Assembly: GCF_900215625.1 (NCBI RefSeq)
Contig: NZ_OBEK01000002.1
Span: 728,676-792,675 of the forward strand
Direction: 5' to 3'
Length of the DNA stretch: 64,000 bases
From: Terribacillus aidingensis
GTDB taxonomy: Bacteria; Bacillota; Bacilli; Bacillales; Amphibacillaceae
The notes under the pieces were generated by a model. The model made no database searches. It saw nothing but the letters and a program-made list of their open reading frames with translations, and had not been told where the DNA came from. Every line of letters starts with the position of its first letter. Positions within the stretch are counted from its first letter, which is position 1. Shown in pieces: positions 1 to 8,171 of the stretch. Position numbers and translations under genes: made by a program.

Positions 1-190
1 CCACATTTGCCCGTTCGCCCAGCTGTTCAATTAACAGCAGAATGCCGGTAATCTTTTGCAGGACGAACAAGAAAATAATGATTCCCGTAACTACGACGAC
101 AAAGAAAGCAATTGATGAATTTTGTTCTTTGACAATAAGCGCAAGCAAGCTTGCGACAATGCCGATGGATACGACTATAATAATATCCAT
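1..190 (-). CDS. spoIIIAD: Stage III sporulation protein AD, 5' part only (cut by window edge)
   Basis: Reading the minus strand from the ATG at 188-190 gives 63 residues before the window ends. They start MDIIIVVSIGIVASLLALIV and are almost entirely hydrophobic, with two predicted membrane segments, as in SpoIIIAD (about 130 residues in the family). The protein belongs to the SpoIIIA complex in the mother-cell membrane, which joins SpoIIQ to form the channel feeding the forespore. It lies 10 bp downstream of spoIIIAC in the same operon. The missing 3' half means nothing can be said about the C-terminus. Identification rests on synteny and the N-terminal match. Confidence 0.9.
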   Translation of the reverse strand, partial: MDIIIVVSIGIVASLLALIVKEQNSSIAFFVVVVTGIIIFLFVLQKITGILLLIEQLGERANV

Positions 191-200
191 TCCGATCGCC

Positions 201-407
201 TCATCCCTGGAATAAGAACACCGACTTGATTTGCTGGAATAGTTCTGATAATTTACCTAATACGATGAGCAGAACCAGGATAAATCCCATCAGAGTCGTG
301 AATTGCGCAATTTCTTCCTTCCCCATTTGCTTTAGCACCGTATGGATGATGGCAACGATCATACCAATACCGGCTATTTGAAATAAAATCATTGCTTCTC
401 CGAGCAT
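201..407 (-). CDS. spoIIIAC: Stage III sporulation protein AC
   Basis: Small integral membrane protein of 68 residues with two membrane helices, ending in the typical KSVFLFQG. It forms part of the SpoIIIA-SpoIIQ feeding-tube complex in the outer forespore membrane. I chose the ATG at 405-407: it gives exactly the usual family length, and AGGAGG lies about 11 bp upstream. An in-frame ATG at 416 lies only 2 bp from that ribosome site and would add three residues. It sits between spoIIIAB and spoIIIAD in a tight operon. Confidence 0.92.
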   Translation of the reverse strand: MLGEAMILFQIAGIGMIVAIIHTVLKQMGKEEIAQFTTLMGFILVLLIVLGKLSELFQQIKSVFLFQG

Positions 408-429
408 AACGGCCATATCCTCCTCTTGT

Positions 430-942
430 TCAGATAAGCAGCAGCACAATCAGCAGTCCTGTCAGGAAGCCAAGATTTCGCACCATCTTTCCATAACGCT
501 GGTTCACTTCCTCTGATTCAAGCAGCTCCCGTTCCAAATGTGTTTTTGCCAGCTGGATATGTTTTTGCTGCTGCTCAAAATCATGCTGCCCTAATGTCTG
601 TCCGAATTGCAGCCAGATGTCTTTTTCAGCAGGTTTCAATGCCGTGTTATTGATCCAGCTTTCTGTTGTCTCTTCCCAGCAGTCATAGAGCCTGGCGGGA
701 TGCAGCTGCAAATTGTCAGCAAGCAGCCGAAAAAAAGTTCCTATAGGGTTCGGAAGCTGACCGGACAATTTATCGCTTGCTTCAATGATACTCGTCTGGC
801 TATAAAGTATTTCTGCTTCAAGTACTTGCAAACTGCTAACCAGCTGACGTATTTGTTTTGGCCGCTGCTGCAGCTTCCTGGATAATTCAAAACCAGTCCA
901 CGTGGCAGCAACTAATATTAATAGCGCACCGATTACTTTCAT
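430..942 (-). CDS. spoIIIAB: Stage III sporulation protein AB
   Basis: 170 residues, the normal length for SpoIIIAB. A hydrophobic N-terminal segment (about residues 3-19) and a second at the C-terminus flank a helical cytosolic domain, which in the family has a fold like type II secretion protein GspF. Its ATG overlaps the spoIIIAA stop (ATGA), which indicates translational coupling, with GGAAGG upstream. Its role is in the SpoIIIA channel complex during engulfment, together with the ATPase SpoIIIAA. Annotation is by length, order and overall pattern; there is no sharp motif. Confidence 0.9.
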   Translation of the reverse strand: MKVIGALLILVAATWTGFELSRKLQQRPKQIRQLVSSLQVLEAEILYSQTSIIEASDKLSGQLPNPIGTFFRLLADNLQLHPARLYDCWEETTESWINNTALKPAEKDIWLQFGQTLGQHDFEQQQKHIQLAKTHLERELLESEEVNQRYGKMVRNLGFLTGLLIVLLLI

Positions 943-1853
943 CTGCCTGCACCTTCCAATTCTGCTGTGCGTAAAATTGCTTGTACGACACCAGGAGTCC
1001 GATCTTTTTTTAAAATAACGATTCTTTCGAAAACTCCTTGCTCAAATAATGGCCGCAGCGAAGGCCGGCTTCGAATTGCTTCCAAGCTATCACCATGTAC
1101 ACTGCAGACGATTTTCACACCAGCATTCAGCGCCTCCAGTAAAGCTTGTACATCTCGTTCACTGCCAATTTCGTCTGCTATAATAACATCCGGTGACATG
1201 GAGCGAATAAGCATCATCAACCCTACTGCTTTCGGACAAGCATCCATAATGTCCGTTCTTTTGCCTAAATCATGCTGCGGGACGCCATTGATACTGCCTC
1301 CTATTTCGGAGCGCTCATCTACGACAGCTGTCTTCAAAGCAGGGTAATGCTGCCAGCCGGTGGATAATGAACGCACGATATCCCGAAGAATTGTCGTTTT
1401 ACCGGATTTCGGCGGTCCGATGAGAAGGGTATGACGGCAATTGCCTGCTGTATCGTAAAGCGCTGGCATGATTGTTCTGGCCGCCCCTGGTTTCGCTTTG
1501 GCGATTCGAATATTAAAAGAAGAGATATGCTTTAAAGCCTTTACCGTACCTCTTTCGGTATTCACTTGCCCGCTCAGTCCAATTCGGTGACCGCCTGCAA
1601 TGGTGATGTACCCTTCTCGCAGTTCATTTTCTAATGCATATAAAGAAAAGTCGCTCAATTGGTTCAGCAAATATCGTGCATCTGCCGCATCCATAATCGG
1701 CGCTTCTACCCACTCGGTCTTATCGTCGAAGCATAACTCAAGCTGCTGACCAGTTCGGCATCGTATCTCTTGCAGCGTTTCCCAGCGACTCCCAATTCTT
1801 TCCGACAGCACGGATTGAATAGGCGGCCGAAACAGTTTCTGGATTTCTTTCAT
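939..1853 (-). CDS. spoIIIAA: Stage III sporulation protein AA (secretion-type ATPase)
   Basis: 304 residues (B. subtilis about 307). A Walker A motif GPPKSGKTT lies near residue 145, a DERSEIGG segment follows, and a Walker B-like stretch ending IIADEIGSE comes after that. This is the pattern of SpoIIIAA, a soluble ATPase related to type II/IV secretion motors that powers the SpoIIIA-SpoIIQ channel. It is the first gene of the spoIIIA operon. The start ATG has GAGGTGAG about 7 bp upstream, and a sigma-E-like promoter lies 44 bp before it. No odd features. Confidence 0.95.
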   Translation of the reverse strand: MKEIQKLFRPPIQSVLSERIGSRWETLQEIRCRTGQQLELCFDDKTEWVEAPIMDAADARYLLNQLSDFSLYALENELREGYITIAGGHRIGLSGQVNTERGTVKALKHISSFNIRIAKAKPGAARTIMPALYDTAGNCRHTLLIGPPKSGKTTILRDIVRSLSTGWQHYPALKTAVVDERSEIGGSINGVPQHDLGKRTDIMDACPKAVGLMMLIRSMSPDVIIADEIGSERDVQALLEALNAGVKIVCSVHGDSLEAIRSRPSLRPLFEQGVFERIVILKKDRTPGVVQAILRTAELEGAGR

Positions 1854-1896
1854 TGCTGCTCACCTCAGCTTTGATTGGACAAGTTGCCCATACTGT

Positions 1897-1924
1897 AATG
1901 TATGTGCTGCATAGCTGTTTATGC
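1897..1924 (-). promoter_or_regulatory. Putative sigma-E promoter of the spoIIIA operon
   Basis: On the minus strand GCATAAA (1918-1924) is followed after 13 bp by CATACATT (1897-1904). Both match the sigma-E consensus well (-35 KMATA-type, -10 CATACANT) at normal spacing, and spoIIIA is a known mother-cell sigma-E operon. It lies between the efp terminator and spoIIIAA. Inferred from pattern only. Confidence 0.6.
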
Positions 1925-1926
1925 AC

Positions 1927-1961
1927 AAAAAAAGCCTCTTCCTTTGGGTGGGAAGAGGCTT
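1927..1961 (-). terminator. Rho-independent terminator after efp
   Basis: An 11-bp perfect stem AAGCCTCTTCC / GGAAGAGGCTT with an 8-nt loop is followed on the minus strand by a run of seven T. It ends the aroQ-pepP-efp transcript and insulates it from spoIIIA. Confidence 0.9.
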
Positions 1962-1969
1962 GCTCGCTA

Positions 1970-2527
1970 TTATCCGCGAGATACATATTTACCGTCAGAT
2001 GTGTTAATAATCAGTACATCACCTTCGTTAACGAAGAATGGTACTTGAACACTTAAACCAGTTTCAACGATGGCTGGTTTTGTACCGCCGCTTGCTGTAT
2101 CACCTTTGATACCTGGCTCTGTTTCTACAACTTTCAACTCTACGTTATTCGGAAGGTCAACACCAAGTGTTTCGCCGCCGAATGTCATGACGCTGATCTC
2201 CATGTTCTCTTTCAAGAACTTCAATTCATACTCGATTTGAGCTGTTTGAAGCTCCAGCTGATCAAATGTTTCTGTATCCATGAAGGTATGTGTATCTCCA
2301 GAAGAATAGAGATACTGCATATTCTTATGTTCGATATGAGCACGAGATACTTTCTCTCCGGCACGGAAAGTTTTTTCTTGAATGTTACCATTACGCAAGT
2401 TACGCAATTTGGAACGTACGAAAGCTGCACCTTTACCAGGTTTTACGTGCTGGAATTCGAGTACCTGCCAAAGACCGTTATCTACTTCGATAGTAAGGCC
2501 CGTACGAAAATCGTTTACTGAAATCAT
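1970..2527 (-). CDS. efp: Elongation factor P
   Basis: 185 residues, the full usual length. Starts [20 protein letters not shown] and continues with the KOW-like N-terminal barrel ([18 protein letters not shown]) and two OB domains, ending with the standard [21 protein letters not shown] binds ribosomes stalled on polyproline and promotes peptide bond formation. The loop lysine at KPGKG is the modification site region of the family. GGAGGAAAACA precedes the ATG. It is the last gene of the apparent aroQ-peptidase-efp operon, as in B. subtilis. Confidence 0.97.
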   Translation of the reverse strand: MISVNDFRTGLTIEVDNGLWQVLEFQHVKPGKGAAFVRSKLRNLRNGNIQEKTFRAGEKVSRAHIEHKNMQYLYSSGDTHTFMDTETFDQLELQTAQIEYELKFLKENMEISVMTFGGETLGVDLPNNVELKVVETEPGIKGDTASGGTKPAIVETGLSVQVPFFVNEGDVLIINTSDGKYVSRG

Positions 2528-2552
2528 TGTTTTCCTCCTTCAAAAACGGCAA

Positions 2553-3614
2553 TTACAAAGTGATTAAATCTTTAGTGGAGAACGTCAGACGCTCGCTGCC
2601 ATCTGCAGTCAGCACGAGATCATCCTCAATCCGGCAGCCGCCAACTTCCGGTATGTATATACCAGGTTCAACTGTAACGACCATACCCGGCTTTAATACA
2701 GTGTCAGAACGGAAGGACAACGCCGGCGATTCATGCACATCCATCCCAAGACCGTGCCCAGTAGAATGCCCGAAGTATTGGCCATAGCCTTTCTCCGTAA
2801 TATAATCTCGTGTCAGCGCATCGGCTTCTTTACCGGTTATACCCGGTTTCACGCCTGCTACTCCTCGAAGATTCGCCTCTAGTACTATATCATAAATCTC
2901 GCGTAATTTCTCACTTATCTCGCCTACAGCGAAAGTTCGCGTAATGTCGGAGCAATAACCATTATATAAAGCGCCATAATCCAGTGTTACCAATTCACCC
3001 TTTTGAATCTCTTTGCCGGACGCCACGCCATGCGGCAGCGCAGAGCGATAGCCGGAAGCAACAATTGTATCAAAACTGGACTCTGTTGCACCTTGCTTAC
3101 GCATAAAGAACTCAAGTTCATTGGAAACGTCAATTTCCTTCATCCCTGGTTTGACGAAGGTTAGAATGTGCGTATAAGCGGCATCAGCAATTTCTGCTGC
3201 TGTCTTCATAATAGCAAGTTCTGATTCTGACTTGATCAAGCGTAATTCTTCAATTAATCCGGATGCCGGAACCAGTTCAGCTTTCACTGCATGCTGGAAC
3301 TGCTGATATAAAGCGAAGGTAACGTCTTCGTGTTCGAAGCCCACTTGCTGTACGCCGGCTTGCTGCAGCTGGTCAGCTGCTTCTTGCACAATTGATTGTT
3401 TGTGTTCAATAAGTTCAAAATCCGGCGCCTGTTCCGCTGCCTGCTCCATATAACGGAAATCTGTAATAAACAGCTGTTTTGCTTTTGTAATGACTAGCAG
3501 CCCAGCACTTCCGGTAAAGCCTGATATGTATCGGCGGTTCTGGGCACTCGTTACGATGAGCGCATCTACGTTTTTCTTTTCCATTAAAGCTCGCAGTTTC
3601 CCCAATTTCTCCAT
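2553..3614 (-). CDS. yqhT: M24 family Xaa-Pro aminopeptidase (YqhT/PapA type)
   Basis: 353 residues. An N-terminal creatinase-like domain (about 1-130) is followed by a pita-bread catalytic domain. The metal-binding signature is visible: DYGALYNGYCSDITRTF (Asp ligands), GHSTGHGLGMDVHE (His), TVEPGIYIP (Glu) and GCRIEDD (Glu). Peptidases of this family remove N-terminal residues preceding proline and are cytosolic. The gene sits between aroQ and efp, the conserved order in Bacillaceae; the pairing with efp (polyproline translation) is suggestive but not evidence of function. RBS GAGAGGAAG upstream of the ATG. Confidence 0.93.
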   Translation of the reverse strand: MEKLGKLRALMEKKNVDALIVTSAQNRRYISGFTGSAGLLVITKAKQLFITDFRYMEQAAEQAPDFELIEHKQSIVQEAADQLQQAGVQQVGFEHEDVTFALYQQFQHAVKAELVPASGLIEELRLIKSESELAIMKTAAEIADAAYTHILTFVKPGMKEIDVSNELEFFMRKQGATESSFDTIVASGYRSALPHGVASGKEIQKGELVTLDYGALYNGYCSDITRTFAVGEISEKLREIYDIVLEANLRGVAGVKPGITGKEADALTRDYITEKGYGQYFGHSTGHGLGMDVHESPALSFRSDTVLKPGMVVTVEPGIYIPEVGGCRIEDDLVLTADGSERLTFSTKDLITL

Positions 3615-3632
3615 CTGTTTCTTCCTCTCCCT

Positions 3633-4061
3633 TTATTTCTCCAGCAATGCTAAGGCTGCATACCGATAGCCTTTAATGCCGAGACCGACGATTTGTGCCT
3701 TGCATACAGATGCCAGCATAGAATGGTGACGAAACTCCTCGCGGGTATGAATATTGGATATATGCACTTCAATTACTGGTACCGGAATGCTTGCAATCGC
3801 ATCTCGAATAGCGATACTCGTATGTGTGTAAGCAGCTGCATTTAAGATGATTCCGCTGCACGTACGGCCAGCTTCTTGAATTTTATCAACCATTGCGCCT
3901 TCGTGATTGGACTGATAATCTTCCAGGTCATATCCAAAGTCGTCCGTCACATGTTTTACTTCAGCTACTACATCTTGAAGTGTATGACTTCCATAGATGC
4001 CAGGCTCCCTTGTGCCGAGCAAGTTCAAATTTGGTCCATTAATCAACATTAAGCGATTCAC
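3633..4061 (-). CDS. aroQ: 3-dehydroquinate dehydratase, type II
   Basis: Catalyses dehydration of 3-dehydroquinate to 3-dehydroshikimate in the shikimate pathway. Type II signature LINGPNLNLLGTREPGIYG holds the catalytic Tyr. SNHEGAMVD, NAAAYTHTSIAIRDA and EVHISNIHTREEFRHHS hold the other active-site residues. I prefer the GTG at 4059-4061: AAAGGA lies 8 bp upstream and the product starts MNRLMLINGPN like relatives. The ATG at 4070 abuts the ribosome site and would add three residues. First gene of the aroQ-peptidase-efp group. About 142 residues, the normal size. Confidence 0.93.
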   Translation of the reverse strand: MNRLMLINGPNLNLLGTREPGIYGSHTLQDVVAEVKHVTDDFGYDLEDYQSNHEGAMVDKIQEAGRTCSGIILNAAAYTHTSIAIRDAIASIPVPVIEVHISNIHTREEFRHHSMLASVCKAQIVGLGIKGYRYAALALLEK

Positions 4062-4145
4062 GTTCTTCATCCTTTGGTTACATTATTTTAACTTTCACAT
4101 AGTGTAACACAAGAAGATAGCTTTGTGATTGAAAATTCGAAATGC

Positions 4146-4625
4146 TTAAGTCTTGTCCTGGTAGGCTTGGCTTTGCTGGTATTCATAGCTGACGCTGTAA
4201 CCGATAAATACAGCATATAGCAAATACAAGCACATTGTCGTGATATTTGCATTTCGGTCTGCTTGAAATGCGCTCTCCACTCCATAGATGATTGGAGCAA
4301 GTACAATTTGGACAAGAACCCAAAGTGCGACACCGAAAAGAATACTAGGAATGATGCCTTGCGATTTTTTCAGGAACACGTAATAAAGAAAAGCGACTAG
4401 TACGGATAAAATTCCGACAAGCAAAATACCGATCAGCTCTCCTGCCCACGAATCAGCCCAAGGCATCCAAATCCACGAACGCAAAACAAAGTCTGCTGCC
4501 GATAAATTGGTAAAGTGAAAGAAATAAGCCAGCCATGCTATTGTTGACCATAGCACACCGCCAATAAACCCTGTTACCATATCGCTTAAATTAAAACGTG
4601 ATGCTGCTTTTCGATTTTGCTGCAT
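4146..4625 (-). CDS. yqhR: YqhR family membrane protein
   Basis: 159 residues starting MQQNRKAASRFNLSDMVTGF, with four predicted membrane segments separated by short loops. This matches YqhR of the conserved yqhQ-yqhR divergent pair; its function is unknown. The chosen ATG has GAGGTGAG 4 bp upstream; the frame stays open further up but without a ribosome site. It is transcribed away from yqhQ. Assigned by synteny and topology rather than by a motif. Confidence 0.8.
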   Translation of the reverse strand: MQQNRKAASRFNLSDMVTGFIGGVLWSTIAWLAYFFHFTNLSAADFVLRSWIWMPWADSWAGELIGILLVGILSVLVAFLYYVFLKKSQGIIPSILFGVALWVLVQIVLAPIIYGVESAFQADRNANITTMCLYLLYAVFIGYSVSYEYQQSQAYQDKT

Positions 4626-4739
4626 AATCTCACCTCGGTAGGTAGTTTGCCTAAGTTGAGCGTTTTTTATCAGGCCACCTAGTGTTATCTGTATTTTTTT
4701 AGTAAAATAGAAGGAAATCAAAACGAGGCTGGTGAAATT

Positions 4740-5684
4740 ATGTCAGATGAACAAACCAATACGTATGGCGGGCAAGCCGTCATCGAAGGTGTCATGTTTG
4801 CGGGAAAAAACAGCTTCGTAACAGCCGTTCGCAGAAATGACGACAGTATTGATTATCTAACCGTCGAACGAAAAGACAATTCGAAATGGACCAAATGGAA
4901 AAAGATACCGATTATACGGGGCATCGCAGCAATAATCCATGCCAGCGCTAATGGCACAAAGCATTTAAATTTCTCATCGGAACGCTATGGTGTTGATCCG
5001 GCAGACGATGAAAAAATTGTACCTGAAGAGAAGAAATCCAAGCTCGCAATGGTTATTGGCATTGGAGCAGTAGGCGTGCTTTCCTTTATTTTTGGAAAAT
5101 TAATTTTCACGCTCACACCGGCGCTTGTAGCTGACTTTTTCGATAAGTGGCTGCCTTCTCGGTTTGAGCAGGTTGCTTTAGAAGGGTTATTAAAGCTTAT
5201 CCTGCTGCTTGCATACGTGTATCTCGTATCGCTTACACCTTTGATAAAACGTGTATTTCAATATCATGGTGCAGAGCATAAGGTAATCAACTGTTACGAA
5301 AACGGACTTCCGCTAACGGTGGAGAATGTACAGAAACAGTCACGCCTGCACTACCGATGCGGATCAAGCTTTATGCTGTTTACCGTAATTGTCGGTGTTA
5401 TTGTGTACATGTTTGTTGCGACAGATCCATTATGGTGGCGCATGGTTAACCGTATTCTGCTGCTGCCACTGGTAATCGGACTCTCATTTGAAGTGCTGCA
5501 GCTGACAAACAAAGTGCGCGGTATACCAGTACTGCGATTTCTTGGCTATCCAGGTCTTTGGCTGCAGATGGTTACAACAAAAGAACCAAAAGATGATCAA
5601 GTGGAAGTTGCATTAGCTTCTTTTAAAAAAGTGCTCGAAAATGATTCTTTACAGATGAATAGTGGTATAAAGATAGTAAGATAA
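4740..5684 (+). CDS. yqhQ: DUF1385 family membrane protein YqhQ
   Basis: 314 residues. The N-terminal motif YGGQAVIEGVMFAG and the central FQYHGAEHKVINCYENG / RLHYRCGSSFMLF segments are hallmarks of DUF1385. Four hydrophobic segments (about 100-125, 145-170, 210-230 and 240-260) indicate an inner-membrane protein. The biochemical role is unknown; conserved His and Cys residues hint at a metal site, which is inference. ATG preceded by GAGGCTGG. Divergent from yqhR and followed 43 bp later by yqhP. Confidence 0.9.
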   Translation: MSDEQTNTYGGQAVIEGVMFAGKNSFVTAVRRNDDSIDYLTVERKDNSKWTKWKKIPIIRGIAAIIHASANGTKHLNFSSERYGVDPADDEKIVPEEKKSKLAMVIGIGAVGVLSFIFGKLIFTLTPALVADFFDKWLPSRFEQVALEGLLKLILLLAYVYLVSLTPLIKRVFQYHGAEHKVINCYENGLPLTVENVQKQSRLHYRCGSSFMLFTVIVGVIVYMFVATDPLWWRMVNRILLLPLVIGLSFEVLQLTNKVRGIPVLRFLGYPGLWLQMVTTKEPKDDQVEVALASFKKVLENDSLQMNSGIKIVR

Positions 5685-5727
5685 CGAAACCGTGTTGGCA
5701 GTCAGACACGGAAAGGAGGAAAATGGG

Positions 5728-6144
5728 TTGCGTAAATCTGGGTCTTCCATTATTGTTTTTGTACTAGTCGGTTTTGCTGTCATCGGAATCGGCATGCAGC
5801 TCGTAACAAATCCAGCTGCATTCTTCCAGAATGTACTCGTTTGGGTTGGAGGTGCAGTACTTTTCGGTGCCTTGCTCTATTTCATCCTTACACGCTTGCG
5901 CGGCCGTTCTACAGGTGGCGGCAGCAGCAGCGATATGCAAAAATATAAGCAAGCAGTGAAGCAATCAAAGCAGAAATACAAGCAGCCGAAAGCCGCCCCT
6001 GCCAAAAAAACAACCAAATCAGCTGCTTCTATTACGAAAGCATCTGCAGCCCGGAAGAAACGTTCCATTAAAGATCGTTCTCGTGCGCCGCAGCTGCGTG
6101 TTATTGAAGGCAATAAGCATAAACGGAAAAAGTCGAGCATCTGA
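5728..6144 (+). CDS. yqhP: YqhP/SA1560-type small membrane protein with basic tail
   Basis: 138 residues. Two membrane helices (about 6-23 and 34-55) are followed by a Ser/Gly linker and a very lysine/arginine-rich C-terminal tail (KQKYKQPKAAPAKKTTK...KHKRKKSS). The tail probably contacts nucleic acid or membrane phosphate. The start is taken as TTG at 5728, 8 bp after GGAGG; an in-frame GTG at 5692 has no ribosome site. Function unknown. It follows yqhQ, as in B. subtilis, and ends in a bidirectional terminator. Confidence 0.82.
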   Translation: MRKSGSSIIVFVLVGFAVIGIGMQLVTNPAAFFQNVLVWVGGAVLFGALLYFILTRLRGRSTGGGSSSDMQKYKQAVKQSKQKYKQPKAAPAKKTTKSAASITKASAARKKRSIKDRSRAPQLRVIEGNKHKRKKSSI

Positions 6145-6159
6145 TGCCCGACTTTTTTT
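6130..6159. terminator. Bidirectional terminator between yqhP and yqhO
   Basis: The stem AGTCGAGCAT / ATGCCCGACT (one mismatch) has A residues on the left and seven T on the right, so it can end yqhP on plus and yqhO on minus. It overlaps the last codons of yqhP and the stop region of yqhO. Confidence 0.8.
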
Positions 6160-7045
6160 ATGGCCAGCGTTTTAGAAATTGTTCTGCTTTCTGCCGACCC
6201 CCTGCTATTAATTTTTGTTTTTCTAGTGATGAGATTGCAAAGTCTGCCATTCCCACACCTTCTACTGGAATGAAAATAATATCTTTTGCAGTGTTCTGAT
6301 TGATATGGCGCATATCATGCGCTACCTTCATCGTCCTGAACAACGCATAAAACAAATCCAGTGATTGATGCACTTTCTGAATTGGGTACTTTTGTACTGA
6401 TTCACTCAGTTTCATTCCAAGAATCGGCCGCCTGCGCATTCGTTCCTCTCCTTCTAACGTCCAAAGCGGGAAGTTACTGAGCAGTCCTCCATCAAGCAGC
6501 AAACTGCGCTTTTTGTTTTTATACAGCAGCTTGCTAGGCATAAAAATGTACGGGATACCGGCACTCATACGTATCGCTCGCGCTACCGGAAAACTATCCC
6601 CATCAATCCCGTATGTTTCGGCTAGGTCATCAGGAAATACGATCAGTCTCCCTAGTGTAACATCCGCTGCAATGACCTTTAACGCCCTCGGCTTTACATC
6701 GTGAAACGTATAGATCTGTTTTTTAGCTAATGCTTCATAAAGCCATCGTTCCAATGCATTTCCTTTGTACAGCCCCATTTTAAAATAGAGCGTCAGCCAA
6801 TTGGCAAAAGGAACATACTTTGTCAGATTAATTGGATCAGTGAACTTGCTGATATCCGTTTCCTGCAGCAGCTGTTCCATTTCCTTTCCGCTATAGCCTG
6901 CTGCCAGCAAACCGGCAACAATGGCACCAGCAGATGTGCCAGCAATGTTCTCAAATACATAGTTCTCTTCTTCTACCGCTTGCACCGCTCCAATGAAAGC
7001 AAATGCCTTTACGCCGCCGCCCGAGAAAACACCGTCTATTTTCAT
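6158..7045 (-). CDS. yqhO: Patatin-like phospholipase family protein
   Basis: 295 residues from MKIDGVFSGGGVKAFAFIGA. The patatin elements are present: oxyanion loop SGGGVKAF, nucleophile elbow GTSAG near residue 50 (catalytic Ser), and the catalytic Asp in LLDGGLLSNFP (DGG). Members hydrolyse acyl esters of lipids and are cytosolic or membrane-associated; the physiological substrate here is unknown. Start chosen for TTGGAG 7 bp upstream and family match; the frame is open 13 codons further. Transcribed convergently with yqhP. Confidence 0.9.
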   Translation of the reverse strand: MKIDGVFSGGGVKAFAFIGAVQAVEEENYVFENIAGTSAGAIVAGLLAAGYSGKEMEQLLQETDISKFTDPINLTKYVPFANWLTLYFKMGLYKGNALERWLYEALAKKQIYTFHDVKPRALKVIAADVTLGRLIVFPDDLAETYGIDGDSFPVARAIRMSAGIPYIFMPSKLLYKNKKRSLLLDGGLLSNFPLWTLEGEERMRRRPILGMKLSESVQKYPIQKVHQSLDLFYALFRTMKVAHDMRHINQNTAKDIIFIPVEGVGMADFAISSLEKQKLIAGGRQKAEQFLKRWP

Positions 7046-7102
7046 AAGCACACTCCAAGATGACTTTTTATTATACGTAATCAAGGAGCTGGTTAATTAG
7101 AA

Positions 7103-7128
7103 CAAAAAAACCATCCCTAATGGATGGC
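7103..7128 (-). terminator. Terminator after mntR
   Basis: Stem CCATCC / GGATGG with a short loop is followed on the minus strand by seven T, 6 bp downstream of the mntR stop. Confidence 0.85.
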
Positions 7129-7133
7129 TTTGC

Positions 7134-7553
7134 TTAAGACTTTGTTTGCTGCTGAATTTTTATGAGTGCTTCTTTTCGATCCTGATCTTCTTGGAAATAT
7201 TGAACCAAATTACCGATGCGATCAATAGAATTCCAGCTCATATGATGTTCGATTCCCTCAACATCTTGGTAAATATTTTTTTCTTCCACGCCAATAATAC
7301 GCAGGAAGTCCTCCAGCAGTTTATGACGGTACACAAGCCGTTTACCGACTTGTTCTCCTTTTTCGGTCAATATCAAACCGCGGTATTTCTCATATTTTAA
7401 GTATTCATCCTTGTCCAGCTTCTGGACCATCTTCGTAACAGAGGATGGGTGAACTTGTAAATTCTCCGCAATATCGGACACACGGGCGTATCCCTTTTGT
7501 TCCATTAATATGTAAATTTGCTCGATATAATCTTCCATACTTGGGGTAGGCAT
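7134..7553 (-). CDS. mntR: Manganese-responsive DtxR-family repressor MntR
   Basis: 139 residues. A winged helix at about 20-65 ([22 protein letters not shown]) is followed by a dimerisation domain, with no SH3 domain, as in MntR. All six metal ligands known for B. subtilis MntR fall at the same positions: Asp8, Glu11, His77, Glu99, Glu102 and His103. It binds Mn(II) and represses manganese uptake genes. GGAGGAG precedes the ATG. No Mn transporter lies nearby. Divergent from yqhL. Confidence 0.96.
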   Translation of the reverse strand: MPTPSMEDYIEQIYILMEQKGYARVSDIAENLQVHPSSVTKMVQKLDKDEYLKYEKYRGLILTEKGEQVGKRLVYRHKLLEDFLRIIGVEEKNIYQDVEGIEHHMSWNSIDRIGNLVQYFQEDQDRKEALIKIQQQTKS

Positions 7554-7684
7554 AAAACTCCTCCATTCGAATCCACTGCCATTCTACATCTTTACATGAT
7601 ACACCTTTTCCATTGGACAAACAAGCCAACAATGTTGACCGCGAACAAAAAAGTTACTTCTCCATCGGCGTGATGAAAAAATCT

Positions 7685-7712
7685 TTGAAATTATGCGCCT
7701 GCTTGCTATAAT
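7685..7712 (+). promoter_or_regulatory. Sigma-A promoter of yqhL
   Basis: TTGAAA (7685-7690), a 16-bp spacer and a perfect TATAAT (7707-7712), 35 bp before the yqhL start. Confidence 0.75.
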
Positions 7713-7746
7713 GGAAGTTGGAGTATCAGCAGATGGGGGAAATGAC

Positions 7747-8133
7747 ATGGAAGCAGTACTAGTTATCGGCATTGCACTGGTCGTATTCATCGCGTTTAGT
7801 GTAATCCGCTACTTTATTCAAAAGAGACATTTGAAAACTCTTACAGAAGAAGAGTTCAGAGCAGGTTATCGGAAAGCACAATTGATTGATGTTCGTGAGC
7901 CGAAAGAGTTCGACGGCGGACACATTCTCGGTGCCCGGAACATCCCGCTCACACAGCTTCGTCATCGCTTAGCGGAGATTCGCAAGGACAAGCCTGTTTA
8001 CATGTATGACCAGAATGGTACCCGTACTGTTCGTACTGCAGCGCTTCTGCGAAAAAAAGGATATCAAGATCTTAATCAGCTAAAAGGCGGATTCAAAGCC
8101 TGGGGCGGTAAGATCAAACGAAAAGGCGACTAA
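7747..8133 (+). CDS. yqhL: Membrane-anchored rhodanese-fold protein with Asp in place of catalytic Cys
   Basis: 128 residues. One N-terminal membrane helix (about 3-21) is followed by a rhodanese domain: LKTLTEEEFRAGYRKAQLIDVREPKEF, GHILGARNIP, LKGGFKAWGG. In active rhodaneses, and in B. subtilis YqhL as I recall it, the loop after VY-YxY carries a Cys that takes up sulfur; here it reads VYMYDQNGTR, so the position is Asp (codon GAC). Sulfurtransferase activity is therefore unlikely and a binding or regulatory role more probable. Start ATG 7747 follows GGGGGA. Not part of an operon. Confidence 0.88.
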   Translation: MEAVLVIGIALVVFIAFSVIRYFIQKRHLKTLTEEEFRAGYRKAQLIDVREPKEFDGGHILGARNIPLTQLRHRLAEIRKDKPVYMYDQNGTRTVRTAALLRKKGYQDLNQLKGGFKAWGGKIKRKGD

Positions 8134-8171
8134 AAAGAAGCTTTGCACGCTAGTGCAAAGCTTCTTTTTTT
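8132..8171. terminator. Bidirectional terminator between yqhL and gcvPB
   Basis: Perfect 14-bp stem AAGAAGCTTTGCAC / GTGCAAAGCTTCTT with 3-nt loop, A-rich on the left and T-rich on the right. It serves yqhL (plus) and the gcv operon (minus). Confidence 0.92.
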
